A stretch of DNA of 16,257 nucleotides, from positions 1 through 16,257 of the forward strand of contig URLF01000057.1 of the NCBI GenBank assembly GCA_900548705.1, given 5' to 3'. The position numbers were made by a program, and so were the translations under genes. Under the pieces are notes generated by a model. The model worked only from the letters and a program-made list of their open reading frames with translations. It was not told the origin of the DNA and ran no database searches. Of this stretch, positions 6,936-14,788 are shown piece after piece. How positions within the stretch are numbered: position 1 is the stretch's first letter; the number at the start of each line of letters is the position of its first letter. The DNA is from an uncultured Porphyromonadaceae bacterium. Lineage in GTDB: Bacteria > Bacteroidota > Bacteroidia > Bacteroidales > Muribaculaceae.

Positions 6936-7571
6936 ATGCTTGACCGACTAAGAGACTTGATTCCGGAACCGGCCCTGCGGCGTCTGCCGTGGTACCTGGC
7001 TTATGTCTCCCTGCTCCGGGAGAGGGGTGTGGAGCATGTCTCCTCGACCGGAATCGCCCGTGGCATAAATGTCGACGCGTCCCAGATAGCCAAAGACCTC
7101 TCGTTTCTCGACATAAAGGGGAAGACCCGCATCGGCTACGAGGTGGCTTTGCTCGAACACAAGCTTGAGGAGTTTCTCGGGTTCCGCAAACGCCATCGTG
7201 CCGCCATCATTGGGGTGGGTTCGCTCGGGCGTGCGTTGATGCAGGATTCCGGTCTTACCAACTACGGTCTGGAGGTGGTGGCGGGGTTCGATGTTGATCC
7301 TGCCAAGATTGGTTCGGAGCATGAGGGGATACCGGTATATGATGTTGCCTCGCTGGGGGAGAAGGCCCGCGAGCTTGGGATGGAGATCGGGATTGTGACG
7401 GTGCCGGTGGAATATGCCCAGGATGCCGCCGACTCGATTGTCGAGGCTGGCCTGAAGGCGATATGGAATTTCACCCCCTATCGTATTCAGGTGCCGGAGG
7501 ATATCGTGATTGCCAACACCTCCATCTATGCCCATCTCGCTGTGATGTATAACCGTATGCTGTCAAGATAG
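6936..7571 (+). CDS. rex: Redox-sensing transcriptional repressor Rex
   Basis: The protein has 211 residues, the usual Rex length. Residues 1-80 form the winged-helix DNA-binding domain (RLPWYLAYVSLLRERG, then SSTGIARGINVDASQIAKDL, the family's recognition helix region). Residues 85-205 are a Rossmann fold with the NAD(H) motif GVGSLG at 93-98 and an acidic D after the second strand (GFDVD). The C-terminal helix (SIYAHLAVMYNRML) is the domain-swapped arm. Rex senses the NADH/NAD+ ratio and represses fermentation and respiration genes when NADH is low. A frame opening at TTG 6882 would place the start across the -7 element, so ATG 6936 is preferred. Its 3' neighbour starts 16 bases after the stop and is likely co-transcribed. 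Confidence 0.97.
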   Translation: MLDRLRDLIPEPALRRLPWYLAYVSLLRERGVEHVSSTGIARGINVDASQIAKDLSFLDIKGKTRIGYEVALLEHKLEEFLGFRKRHRAAIIGVGSLGRALMQDSGLTNYGLEVVAGFDVDPAKIGSEHEGIPVYDVASLGEKARELGMEIGIVTVPVEYAQDAADSIVEAGLKAIWNFTPYRIQVPEDIVIANTSIYAHLAVMYNRMLSR

Positions 7572-7587
7572 CCGCCATCCCCCGCAG

Positions 7588-8226
7588 ATGAAGATTTTCA
7601 GGATTGACCGAGATATCTCCAATTGGCCGGAGGAGGCCGCGACGGCTCTTTTGAGTCCGGAGGCTGCCCCGCTGGGGGTGCTGCCTGCCAGGCTGGTGGC
7701 TGATTCGGCTGTGATACGCAACAACAGACCGGTGTTCATTCCTGATTTCGCCCGGGAAGGGTGGGTGGTGGATGTCCGTCCGGCTGTCCATATCGGCAGA
7801 CTTGGGAAATTCATATCGCGACGGTTCGCCGAGAGGTATGTCGAGGGTTTTTCCCTCGTGGCCTGCGTCAGGCCCGACGGAGGGTCTCTCCCGGATGCGC
7901 TTACCGACAGCTTTGACGGAGCGGTGACAGTAGGGGAGATGATTCCGCTGCCTGACAACGGACAGGTGACGTTACGCGTGGCGTACACTCCGTTGCCTGT
8001 CAGGGGTGGCCGCCAGGAAGCCGTTACGGAGGAGAAAGCTGTTGAAATCGATATGGAGACCCTGCATATGGCCGATACTGTCGCGCTGTTGAGCAGGTAT
8101 GCCACATTGAAGAGCGGCGATCTGATTCTTCCCGCCTCGGTAGGCCTGACATTCCCGGTCAGGTTGGATTATTCATTGACAGGTGAGGTTGATGGCCGCG
8201 CCGTGTTGTCGCTCCGGGTTAAATAA
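7588..8226 (+). CDS. Degenerate fumarylacetoacetate-hydrolase-fold protein
   Basis: The protein has 212 residues and no signal peptide. Its spacing matches the ~200-residue Bacteroidetes FAH family: IRNNRPVFIPDF (43-54) for the family's RNNxPFxxPDF, then SRRFAERYVEGF (78-88). Near the C terminus TLKSGDLI (173-180) and VDGRAVLSLRVK (201-212) follow the family's TLKxGDLI and the final beta strands. Where active members carry the metal-binding E-x-E, this one has V61-D62-V63. The region of the third ligand Asp (GxD in active members) reads VACV here, and the family's AKxFDxS becomes TDSFDGA. I infer that it has lost catalysis and may have a binding or structural role. It follows rex by 16 bases and its stop is 20 bases from the convergent PCMD gene's stop. 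The alignment rests on recalled family sequences. Confidence 0.65.
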   Translation: MKIFRIDRDISNWPEEAATALLSPEAAPLGVLPARLVADSAVIRNNRPVFIPDFAREGWVVDVRPAVHIGRLGKFISRRFAERYVEGFSLVACVRPDGGSLPDALTDSFDGAVTVGEMIPLPDNGQVTLRVAYTPLPVRGGRQEAVTEEKAVEIDMETLHMADTVALLSRYATLKSGDLILPASVGLTFPVRLDYSLTGEVDGRAVLSLRVK

Positions 8227-8246
8227 GCGGAACGACGATTGCAGGC

Positions 8247-9206
8247 TCAATAAACCAAGGCGAAATTGTCGACCCAGAGGGTGAGGTCGGGTGTACCGAT
8301 GTAGGCTGTGCCTGAGCCGGATGAGGCCATCACAAGCAGATGGGTGGGCTTCGCGTCGGGTGAATCCCAGCCTACCTCTTTCACGGGCACCATCTTTCCT
8401 TTCGAGTTGCGGGCATAATAGGATTTCTCGGCAGGAATCAGCCCCATATAGCTTTTATAATAAGGTTCTTTTGTGATGTCGCCGTAATGGACGGGGATGC
8501 GGTGGTTGTTGACCCAGCCGTTGGTTCCTTTATGGAACCGTTCGCGGCCGGTGCCGACGCGCTTGGCGTATAGGTTGCCATCGGCATCCTCCCAACGTCG
8601 CTGGAGGATGATGTAGACCTCGGCCGAGTCGTTGCCTTTGAGCCGCTTTTTCTTTCCGAAGCCGGATGAATATATGCGTCCCGTGGTGGCGGGAGGCATG
8701 TGAAGTTTGTAGTCAAACTGCAGGGCGGTCGGGCGGCGGGTGAAGGGGATACCCATCTCCATCTTGGAATATGGCTCGGAGGTGGACTTGATAGGCTCTA
8801 AGAACTCCCCGAGGAATATGGAGCCTGCCACCAGCACGTCGATGTTGACGATTCCCAATGCTTTGCATTCCTCCATCAGTGTGGTCAGCTTGCAGCAGCG
8901 GCCTCCTGTCTCCCGTTTGTCGGGGAACACGGCGTTGGAGGTTTTGGTGACACCGCATACTTTGGCCATGACATTGGATGTCGCCCAGGGGGAACCACCT
9001 TGGTTCTTGTAGGGGGTGTCGCCGTTGATGGTGGCGTTGGGCGCGATTTCGTAGACCTGCTTGGTCTTCCCTCCGATGACGCGCGATTCGTGGATGTTGC
9101 GTGTGACCCAGTTCTCGAAATTCCCGTATTTTATAGGTTCGGTCTTCTGGGCAAGTCCCGGAAGCGAGGTCATCAAAATTATGAAGAGGGTAAGGGAATG
9201 TCTCAT
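8247..9206 (-). CDS. Secreted PCMD-domain protein (putative carbohydrate metabolism domain)
   Basis: The protein has 319 residues from the ATG complementary to 9204-9206. Residues 1-20 form a signal peptide (MRHSLTLFIILMTSLPGLAQ), cut near GLA-Q. The body follows the PCMD family of Bacteroidetes: an early FENW, a CCKL-like segment, VAGSIFLGEF, then PFTRRPTALQFDYKLHMPP, AEVYIILQRRWED, IPVHYGD, the late LLVMASSGSGTAYIGTPD and the terminal LWVDNFALVY. PCMD proteins are extracellular or surface proteins, often near glycan-use genes, with no established enzyme activity. A frame opening 14 codons earlier (9248) would run through the -7 element at 9227-9234, so it is rejected. Carbohydrate binding is family inference. 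It has no glycan locus beside it. Confidence 0.85.
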   Translation of the reverse strand: MRHSLTLFIILMTSLPGLAQKTEPIKYGNFENWVTRNIHESRVIGGKTKQVYEIAPNATINGDTPYKNQGGSPWATSNVMAKVCGVTKTSNAVFPDKRETGGRCCKLTTLMEECKALGIVNIDVLVAGSIFLGEFLEPIKSTSEPYSKMEMGIPFTRRPTALQFDYKLHMPPATTGRIYSSGFGKKKRLKGNDSAEVYIILQRRWEDADGNLYAKRVGTGRERFHKGTNGWVNNHRIPVHYGDITKEPYYKSYMGLIPAEKSYYARNSKGKMVPVKEVGWDSPDAKPTHLLVMASSGSGTAYIGTPDLTLWVDNFALVY

Positions 9207-9226
9207 AAATAATAGTTTTTGGTCGG

Positions 9227-9234
9227 CAAAGTTA
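9227..9234 (-). promoter_or_regulatory. -7 element for the PCMD gene
   Basis: Read on the minus strand this is TAACTTTG, a full match to the Bacteroidetes -7 element, 20 bases before the PCMD start codon at 9206. No TTTG is present at the -33 distance, so the upstream half is weak. Confidence 0.6.
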
Positions 9235-9319
9235 CGAAAAAATATCAACCGTGGAGAGTTTTCCTACTTATTGACTAACCTCAGGGAGGTTTGGACGGTA
9301 AATCGTATGAGTTCCTTGT

Positions 9320-9332
9320 CGCAAAGTTTGCG
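9320..9332. promoter_or_regulatory. Perfect palindrome in the PCMD-PorU divergent intergenic region
   Basis: CGCAAA-G-TTTGCG is a perfect 13-base palindrome, about 86 bases from the PCMD -7 element and 134 bases before the porU start. It may be an operator for one or both divergent genes. No regulator can be named; it could be coincidence. No good Bacteroidetes promoter was found for porU in 9207-9465. Confidence 0.25.
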
Positions 9333-9465
9333 GACTATTTTGTCTGATAATGTAATAATTCTCATATTCAGCCGTTAATCCATTGGGAAAACTGTCTCAC
9401 GTTTATTACAACGCGCGACAGGTATGGTATTGTTCTGCCATCTCAGATTTCATATACCCTGAAAA

Positions 9466-12400
9466 ATGCTTAGACAATCATATCACAAACTTATTTTGTT
9501 GCTTGTGGCTGGTTTTTTCCTGGCCAGACCTGCTGTCGCGCTGCCGACATCCTATTATACTGACAATTCGTTGTTTTCATCCGGCAAATGGGTCAAGGTG
9601 AAGGTGTCTTCCACCGGTATGCAGGAGATTCCCTTCAGTAAGCTCAAGGAACTTGGTTTCTCGGACCCTTCCAAGGTGGCGGTCTATGGCTATTCAGGAG
9701 TGGAACTGAGCAGCTATGAGTTTTCGACATCAATGCCTGATGACCTTCCGGCTGTGCCTGTCGCTAATTACGGCGACAAACTCGTGTTTTACGGGGTGGC
9801 AACCGAGGAACCGCAAGAGTATGTGGCCGGAGATTACAGCTCTTCCTCACAGTTCAGGATACGGTTTAAACGAAACCTCAACAATGCCTGCTCTTATTAT
9901 TTCCTGACAGATTCCCAGCCGAGGCTGGAAGTCACCGCTTCCGATGCGACGGTGACAGAGACCCAGACTGTGGTCACAACGGCTCACGGTATCGTGTGGC
10001 ATAATTTTACCGACAGACAGCCCGGCTCGATAGGCGCGTATCTGTTCGGAGAGAATATCGCGGACAAGGGAATGGGGAAATATGATGTGCATATGCCTGC
10101 CTATGACCCGGCATCATCCCATAACCCCACGATGACCTACGGTATCGCCGTGAAGGCGCAGGCAGGCCGTGTCACTTTTTCAATGGGTAACATCTCCCGT
10201 TCGATTACCACCAATGGTTATGGCAATGACCCGGGGCATTTTGTATATAGCTATAGCGGCAATTTGACAAGCTTTCCAAAGCTCCCCAAGACCGGCAATG
10301 ACATATACACTCTGACTGTTGACCCGCAGAAGTCCAGCGCTCCTCTTACGGAGGCCTCCATGGACTTCTACGCTTTCAGCTATCCGCGCACCACTGATGT
10401 CTCCGCGTTGCCGCAGCAGCGACTCTCATTCACGTCATTGCAGCCGGGACAGGCTGTCAGGCTGATAAACGCCCCCTCTTCTGTCAAGGTGTGGGAAGTT
10501 TCTCCCGGTTCCACGCCGCGGGAACTCAAGGTGAAAAACATCAATGCCGATGGCTCTCGTGGTTTTGTGTCCGACAGAAGGGTGAACATGACTACCAGTA
10601 TCCCCGGGATGCAGACGATTGTGTTCGACCCTTCCCGTGAGCTTTACCAGGCTGAGGTTGTCGGTGAGGTCGCCAACCAGAATTACCATGGGATGGATGT
10701 GCCGCAGATGCTTGTGGTCGCTTCCGAGAAGACTTATGAGCAGGCTCTTGAGCTGGCGGAGATGCACAGACAGAAGACCGGAGTGGAGGTCGCTGTGGTG
10801 AAATTTCTTGACATATGCAATGAGTTCGGTTCAGGCTCCCCTCATCCGATGGCATTGCGCAGGCTGGTCAAAATGCTTTATGACCGCAATCCTTCAAAAT
10901 TTGAGGCGTTGCTGATATTTGCCCGTGCGTTCAACGACAACACCGGTCTGACGGCGGTGGAATCGCCTGAGGAATTCGCCGCCACATATATCCCGATGTT
11001 GGAGTGTGACGATACTTCCTCTTGCGGCGAGCAGCCCAAGTCCTATGCTTCCGACGCGTTCTACGGGATGCTTTCCGACAAGTTCAAATACAGTTACGAG
11101 GTTCAGGAGGGGGCCTTGCTGAAGTCAGTCCTTGACATAAAGGTCGGCCGAATCCCGGCGTTGAACTGGGGAGAGGCTGCCGATTACCTGAAGAAAGCCA
11201 ACCATTATCTTGACAACCTGACTGACCGTCCGGTCTATAACCGCGCCATAATGACCGCTGACTGGGGCGATGAGAACCTTCACTTCAACCAGGCTAAAAA
11301 TATGCGGACTCTCTTGGCGGATATCGCTCCCGCCACGATGGTCGACATGCATATTCAGGCTCTCTATGATCCTAAAGGCAAAAGCAATGACCAGATGCGT
11401 AGAAGGATTCGCCAGCAAATCCAGCGTGGAGTAGGACTGTGGTTTTTCCTCGGGCATTCATTGGGTTGCACCCAGATTGGAACTAATAAACTGTGGTCTA
11501 ACGCATACGACAAGGAATTGTATAACGAGAATCCACCCTTCACCGTTTACGGGACATGCCAGACCCAGGTGCTTGATTCACCGGGTGCCAGCCTGCAGGT
11601 CGATATGCTTTTCAACCCCGACGGAGGAATGATTGCAGGTGTTGGGTCGACGCGTCCCGTTTACGCCCAGTATAACGTCCATGTCTGCACGATGATTGCC
11701 CGTGGCTATTACGCCCAGCAGCCCGGGGCCACACTCGGAGATGTCTACAAGACAGGTCATAACATATACGTCCAGACTCCGGAGCTGATATATCCCGGGC
11801 TTTCCCCCACCCATTCGGGAATCGCTATCAACACTATGTGTTACAATTTTGCCGGAGACCCGATGCTCCCTATGCGTATTCCTGAAAACCGTATAAAAAT
11901 CGAGTCCTTCAATTCCAAGCCAGTTGATGGCTCTGCAATTAATGTCAATCCGTTGGATAAACAGAGGATAGAGGGTGTGATTACCACCCCCTCGGGCAAT
12001 GTCGATACCTCATTCTCGGGTAAATTGACAATCACAGTCTATGACGGCGCTCATACCGTGACCTCGGAAAGTACCGCTGATGCCTCCAACCCCGCAATGA
12101 GCATTGACCTGGATGAGGATATGCTTCAGGAGATTAAGGTTGTTGTCGACAAGGGGCGCTTCAGCGGAGAGTTCTCATTTGCGATTCCTACATATTCGGG
12201 AAAAGGCAATCGTGTCAGTCTTTATGCTGTGACATCCGATCTGACCCGCAGTGCTGTCGGCTATCTCGACGGTCTTTCAATCGGCCAGTCGGTTCCGGAA
12301 GGGGTCGAGGTAACAGCTCCGGTGATATCCTCGATGTATGCCGCCGATGAGGAGTCATCCTCCAACGTGTGCCTCCCCGGCGAGTTTATGCTGTATGCTT

Positions 12401-12933
12401 CCGTTGAGCCTGGCAATGTCGGGCTGATTGGCAGCTCCGACCGTCTTGGCGGCAGTGTCAGCCTTACGCTTGACGATTCCAAGAAGCTCACCGGTGTGGA
12501 TGGCTATCTGGATGTCTCGCCTGACGGATCCGCAATGCTTGCTTATCCCGTCACCGGTCTTGCCGACGGCCCTCATGAGCTTACCCTCCGCGTGGTCAAT
12601 GTTGGAGGAATGTCAACCGAAAGGACCATCAGCGTCAATGTCGTGAATGTCGCTGATGCCAAGACCGTTGTCGATGTCCTCCTCGCGCGCCAGGAAGCTG
12701 TCATCGATATCGAACATAACTTGGCTGATTCCCCCGAGGGACGCCTTGTCGTCACCGACGCGGCCGGACGCACTGTCTTCTCCAAGGAAAACGCTACCTT
12801 CCCCTATTCCTGGAATCTGGTAGGGAATGACGGCGCCGAGGTCGCAGATGGCATCTATTCGGCCAAGGTTTACTTCAAGGCCGGTCGTCGCTATGGTTTC
12901 GCCACCCCCGCGAACATCGTGGTCGGCAAGTGA
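9466..12933 (+). CDS. porU: Type IX secretion system sortase PorU (peptidase family C25)
   Basis: The protein has 1155 residues, close to the P. gingivalis PorU length. Residues 1-25 are a signal peptide, residues ~26-405 an N-terminal beta-rich region, and ~410-785 the gingipain-like C25 peptidase domain. The catalytic pair is visible: H664 in FLGHSLG and C698 in YGTCQTQVLD, 34 residues apart, followed by GGMIAGVGSTRPVY, a family signature. The C-terminal part (~790-1155) is Ig-like and ends with a FlgD-like repeat (SWNLVGNDGAEVADGIYSAK). PorU cleaves the C-terminal signal of type IX substrates at the cell surface and attaches them to lipopolysaccharide. In P. gingivalis porU sits beside porV; here the neighbours are a PCMD gene and tRNA-Leu/eno, so porV must lie elsewhere if it exists. 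Confidence 0.93.
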   Translation: MLRQSYHKLILLLVAGFFLARPAVALPTSYYTDNSLFSSGKWVKVKVSSTGMQEIPFSKLKELGFSDPSKVAVYGYSGVELSSYEFSTSMPDDLPAVPVANYGDKLVFYGVATEEPQEYVAGDYSSSSQFRIRFKRNLNNACSYYFLTDSQPRLEVTASDATVTETQTVVTTAHGIVWHNFTDRQPGSIGAYLFGENIADKGMGKYDVHMPAYDPASSHNPTMTYGIAVKAQAGRVTFSMGNISRSITTNGYGNDPGHFVYSYSGNLTSFPKLPKTGNDIYTLTVDPQKSSAPLTEASMDFYAFSYPRTTDVSALPQQRLSFTSLQPGQAVRLINAPSSVKVWEVSPGSTPRELKVKNINADGSRGFVSDRRVNMTTSIPGMQTIVFDPSRELYQAEVVGEVANQNYHGMDVPQMLVVASEKTYEQALELAEMHRQKTGVEVAVVKFLDICNEFGSGSPHPMALRRLVKMLYDRNPSKFEALLIFARAFNDNTGLTAVESPEEFAATYIPMLECDDTSSCGEQPKSYASDAFYGMLSDKFKYSYEVQEGALLKSVLDIKVGRIPALNWGEAADYLKKANHYLDNLTDRPVYNRAIMTADWGDENLHFNQAKNMRTLLADIAPATMVDMHIQALYDPKGKSNDQMRRRIRQQIQRGVGLWFFLGHSLGCTQIGTNKLWSNAYDKELYNENPPFTVYGTCQTQVLDSPGASLQVDMLFNPDGGMIAGVGSTRPVYAQYNVHVCTMIARGYYAQQPGATLGDVYKTGHNIYVQTPELIYPGLSPTHSGIAINTMCYNFAGDPMLPMRIPENRIKIESFNSKPVDGSAINVNPLDKQRIEGVITTPSGNVDTSFSGKLTITVYDGAHTVTSESTADASNPAMSIDLDEDMLQEIKVVVDKGRFSGEFSFAIPTYSGKGNRVSLYAVTSDLTRSAVGYLDGLSIGQSVPEGVEVTAPVISSMYAADEESSSNVCLPGEFMLYASVEPGNVGLIGSSDRLGGSVSLTLDDSKKLTGVDGYLDVSPDGSAMLAYPVTGLADGPHELTLRVVNVGGMSTERTISVNVVNVADAKTVVDVLLARQEAVIDIEHNLADSPEGRLVVTDAAGRTVFSKENATFPYSWNLVGNDGAEVADGIYSAKVYFKAGRRYGFATPANIVVGK

Positions 12934-12955
12934 TGCCCGACAGGCATGATACAGG

Positions 12956-13003
12956 AAAAGAGAGCCCCTCTCAGTCGGTTATCCGATAGAGAGGGGCTCT
13001 CTT
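12956..13003 (-). terminator. Terminator of tRNA-Leu (15-bp stem), possibly bidirectional
   Basis: AAGAGAGCCCCTCTC (12958-12972) pairs perfectly with 12989-13003. Beyond an A-A mismatch, five more pairs (one G-U) close a TTAT loop. On the minus strand the stem is followed by TTTT (12959-12956), overlapping the stem end. It directly abuts the 3' end of tRNA-Leu and lies 24 bases beyond the porU stop, so it may also stop porU transcripts, although the plus side has no T tract. Confidence 0.85.
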
Positions 13004-13004
13004 G

Positions 13005-13088
13005 TAGCCGAAGTGGGACTCGAACCCACACAGCCTCAATGGCCAAAGGATTTTAAGTCCTTCGTGTCTACCATTCCACCATTCGGCC
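13005..13088 (-). tRNA. tRNA-Leu, anticodon UAA
   Basis: Read on the minus strand, the acceptor is GGCCGAA, followed by a D arm (GTGG...CAC) and an anticodon stem AAGGA / TCCTT around loop CTTAAAA with anticodon TAA. A long class II variable arm follows (GGCC ATTGA GGCT), then the T arm GTGGG-TTCGAGT-CCCAC and TTCGGCT plus discriminator A. The long variable arm and UAA anticodon fix leucine. The first acceptor pair is G-U (G1 with U72) if the ends are taken this way. CCA is not encoded. A minus-strand promoter lies upstream and the terminator follows directly. Confidence 0.97.
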
Positions 13089-13131
13089 GGAATGACGGGG
13101 GGACTTGGCAGTCTCCCTCAATTTTCCGCCG

Positions 13132-13163
13132 CAAATTTACGCTTTTTTAATTAATCCGGCAAC
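13132..13163 (-). promoter_or_regulatory. Promoter of tRNA-Leu
   Basis: On the minus strand 13139-13132 is TAAATTTG, a full -7 match. GTTG at 13163-13160, a 20-base spacer away, matches three of four bases of TTTG. It is 44 bases upstream of the tRNA 5' end. Confidence 0.7.
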
Positions 13164-13182
13164 AGATTCCCGGTTTTTTTCG

Positions 13183-13190
13183 TAACTTTG
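13183..13190 (+). promoter_or_regulatory. -7 element of eno
   Basis: TAACTTTG, a full -7 match, 99 bases before the eno ATG. The -33 position (about 13159-13162) lacks TTTG and coincides with the -33 of the divergent tRNA promoter. The resulting leader is about 95 bases long. Confidence 0.7.
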
Positions 13191-13289
13191 CACCCGACGC
13201 TGAGCCGTCCCGCCGATGGCCCGGAAGTCCCCGACACGATACTATAAATAACCCAACTGCTTTTTAAGCAAAAGTTTCAATACACTGTT

Positions 13290-14582
13290 ATGAAAATCGA
13301 AAAAATCATTGGTCGTGAGGTGCTGGATTCACGCGGCAACCCCACTGTTGAAGTCGATGTAATCCTTGAAAGCGGCGCTCGTGGCCGTGCTTCTGTTCCC
13401 TCCGGCGCATCCACCGGTGTGAACGAGGCTCTCGAACTCCGTGACGGCGACAAGAGCCGTTACATGGGCAAAGGTGTCCTCAAGGCTGTCGCCAACGTAA
13501 ACGGCCCCATCGCTGAAGCCCTCAAGGGTATGAGCGCCCTCGACCAGATTGCCATCGACGAGGCTATGCTCAAGCTCGACGGCACCGATACCAAGTCTAA
13601 CCTCGGCGCAAACGCCATCCTCGGCGTTTCCCTCGCTGTTGCCAAGGCTGCTGCCGACTACCTCGACCTTCCCCTCTACAAATACATCGGTGGTTGCAAC
13701 ACCTATGTGCTTCCCGTTCCCATGATGAACATCATCAACGGCGGCGCACACTCTGACGCTCCCATCTGCTTCCAGGAATTCATGATCCGTCCTATCGGTG
13801 CTACCTCCTTCCACGAAGGTATCCGTATGGGCACCGAGGTTTTCCACAACCTCAAGAAGGTTCTCAAGGAACGCAACCTCTCTACCGCTGTCGGTGACGA
13901 AGGTGGTTTCGCTCCCAACCTCGACGGCACCGAAGATGCCCTCCAGGTAATCATCAAGGCTATCGAGCTCGCAGGCTATGTCCCCGGGAAGGACGTTACC
14001 ATCGGTCTCGACTGCGCTTCCTCCGAGTTCTACAAGGATGGCGTTTACGACTACACTTGGAAGCAGGGTGCTGACGCTCCCAAGCTGACTTCCGAGCAGC
14101 AGGCTGCTTTCCTCAAGGATCTCGTGGAAAAATACCCCATCGACTCCATCGAGGACGGTATGGCAGAGAACGACTGGGAAGGCTGGAAGATTCTGACCGA
14201 CCTCATCGGCAACCGTTGCCAGCTCGTCGGCGACGACCTGTTCGTTACCAACGTCAAGTACCTCAAGCGTGGTATCGAGGAAGGCTGCGCCAACTCAATC
14301 CTCGTGAAGGTTAACCAGATCGGTTCCCTCACCGAGACCCTCCGCGCCGTTGAGCTCGCTCAGCGTAACGGCTACACAGCTGTCATCTCCCACCGTTCCG
14401 GTGAGACCGAAGACGCTACCATCGCCGACATCGCTGTTGCCACCAACGCCGGACAGATCAAGACCGGTTCCGCTTCCCGTTCCGACCGTATGGCCAAGTA
14501 CAACCAGCTCCTCCGTATCGAAGAGGAACTTGGTGCTGCCGCCGCTTACGGTTACGGCAAGAAGACCAAGCGTCCTGAATAA
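13290..14582 (+). CDS. eno: Enolase (phosphopyruvate hydratase)
   Basis: The protein has 430 residues, the standard enolase length. It interconverts 2-phosphoglycerate and phosphoenolpyruvate in glycolysis/gluconeogenesis. The catalytic and metal-binding pattern is complete: SGASTG loop (38-43), H154 and QEFMI, E204 (GDEGG), the Mg2+ ligands D241 (LDCASSEF), E288 (IEDG) and D315 (GDDLFVTN), K340 (LVKVNQIG), and H368 in SHRSGETEDATIAD, the family signature. Codon choice is strongly biased toward C-ending codons, more so than in the neighbouring genes, which suits high expression. It has a long leader with its own -7 element and a hairpin terminator at 14641-14682. Nothing is missing or odd apart from GVNEA after the SGAST loop where many enolases have other residues. 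Confidence 0.99.
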   Translation: MKIEKIIGREVLDSRGNPTVEVDVILESGARGRASVPSGASTGVNEALELRDGDKSRYMGKGVLKAVANVNGPIAEALKGMSALDQIAIDEAMLKLDGTDTKSNLGANAILGVSLAVAKAAADYLDLPLYKYIGGCNTYVLPVPMMNIINGGAHSDAPICFQEFMIRPIGATSFHEGIRMGTEVFHNLKKVLKERNLSTAVGDEGGFAPNLDGTEDALQVIIKAIELAGYVPGKDVTIGLDCASSEFYKDGVYDYTWKQGADAPKLTSEQQAAFLKDLVEKYPIDSIEDGMAENDWEGWKILTDLIGNRCQLVGDDLFVTNVKYLKRGIEEGCANSILVKVNQIGSLTETLRAVELAQRNGYTAVISHRSGETEDATIADIAVATNAGQIKTGSASRSDRMAKYNQLLRIEEELGAAAAYGYGKKTKRPE

Positions 14583-14640
14583 TTCAGAAATGCCGGATAG
14601 GACAGTCCCGCTTCGGGGCTGATTCCCTGCTGCCAACAAT

Positions 14641-14682
14641 AGCCGCCCTGGCATCCCTATCGGGAAGCCGGGGCGGTTCCTC
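14641..14682 (+). terminator. Probable terminator of eno
   Basis: AGCCGCCCTGGC (14641-14652) pairs with 14667-14678 over 12 positions, two of them G-U. After an A-A mismatch, TCCC/GGGA extends it by four pairs around a TATC loop. The flank is TTCCTCTATATT, only a weak T tract. It begins 58 bases after the eno stop codon. Confidence 0.65.
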
Positions 14683-14788
14683 TATATTGTGATGCCGCCC
14701 TGAACAAAGATGATGTCCCCGAGGTTTCTTATATAGAGAAGGAAACCGACACCGATGTCCGGTGGCGTAGGTCTTCCGAAAAAAGATA

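Noticed and set aside
9207..9248. Longer N terminus for the PCMD protein
   Set aside because: The extension reads through the -7 element, and the internal Met begins a clean signal peptide.
13329..13847. 172-codon minus-strand frame opposite eno
   Set aside because: Antisense to the highly codon-biased enolase gene, which generates such frames by chance; no own promoter.
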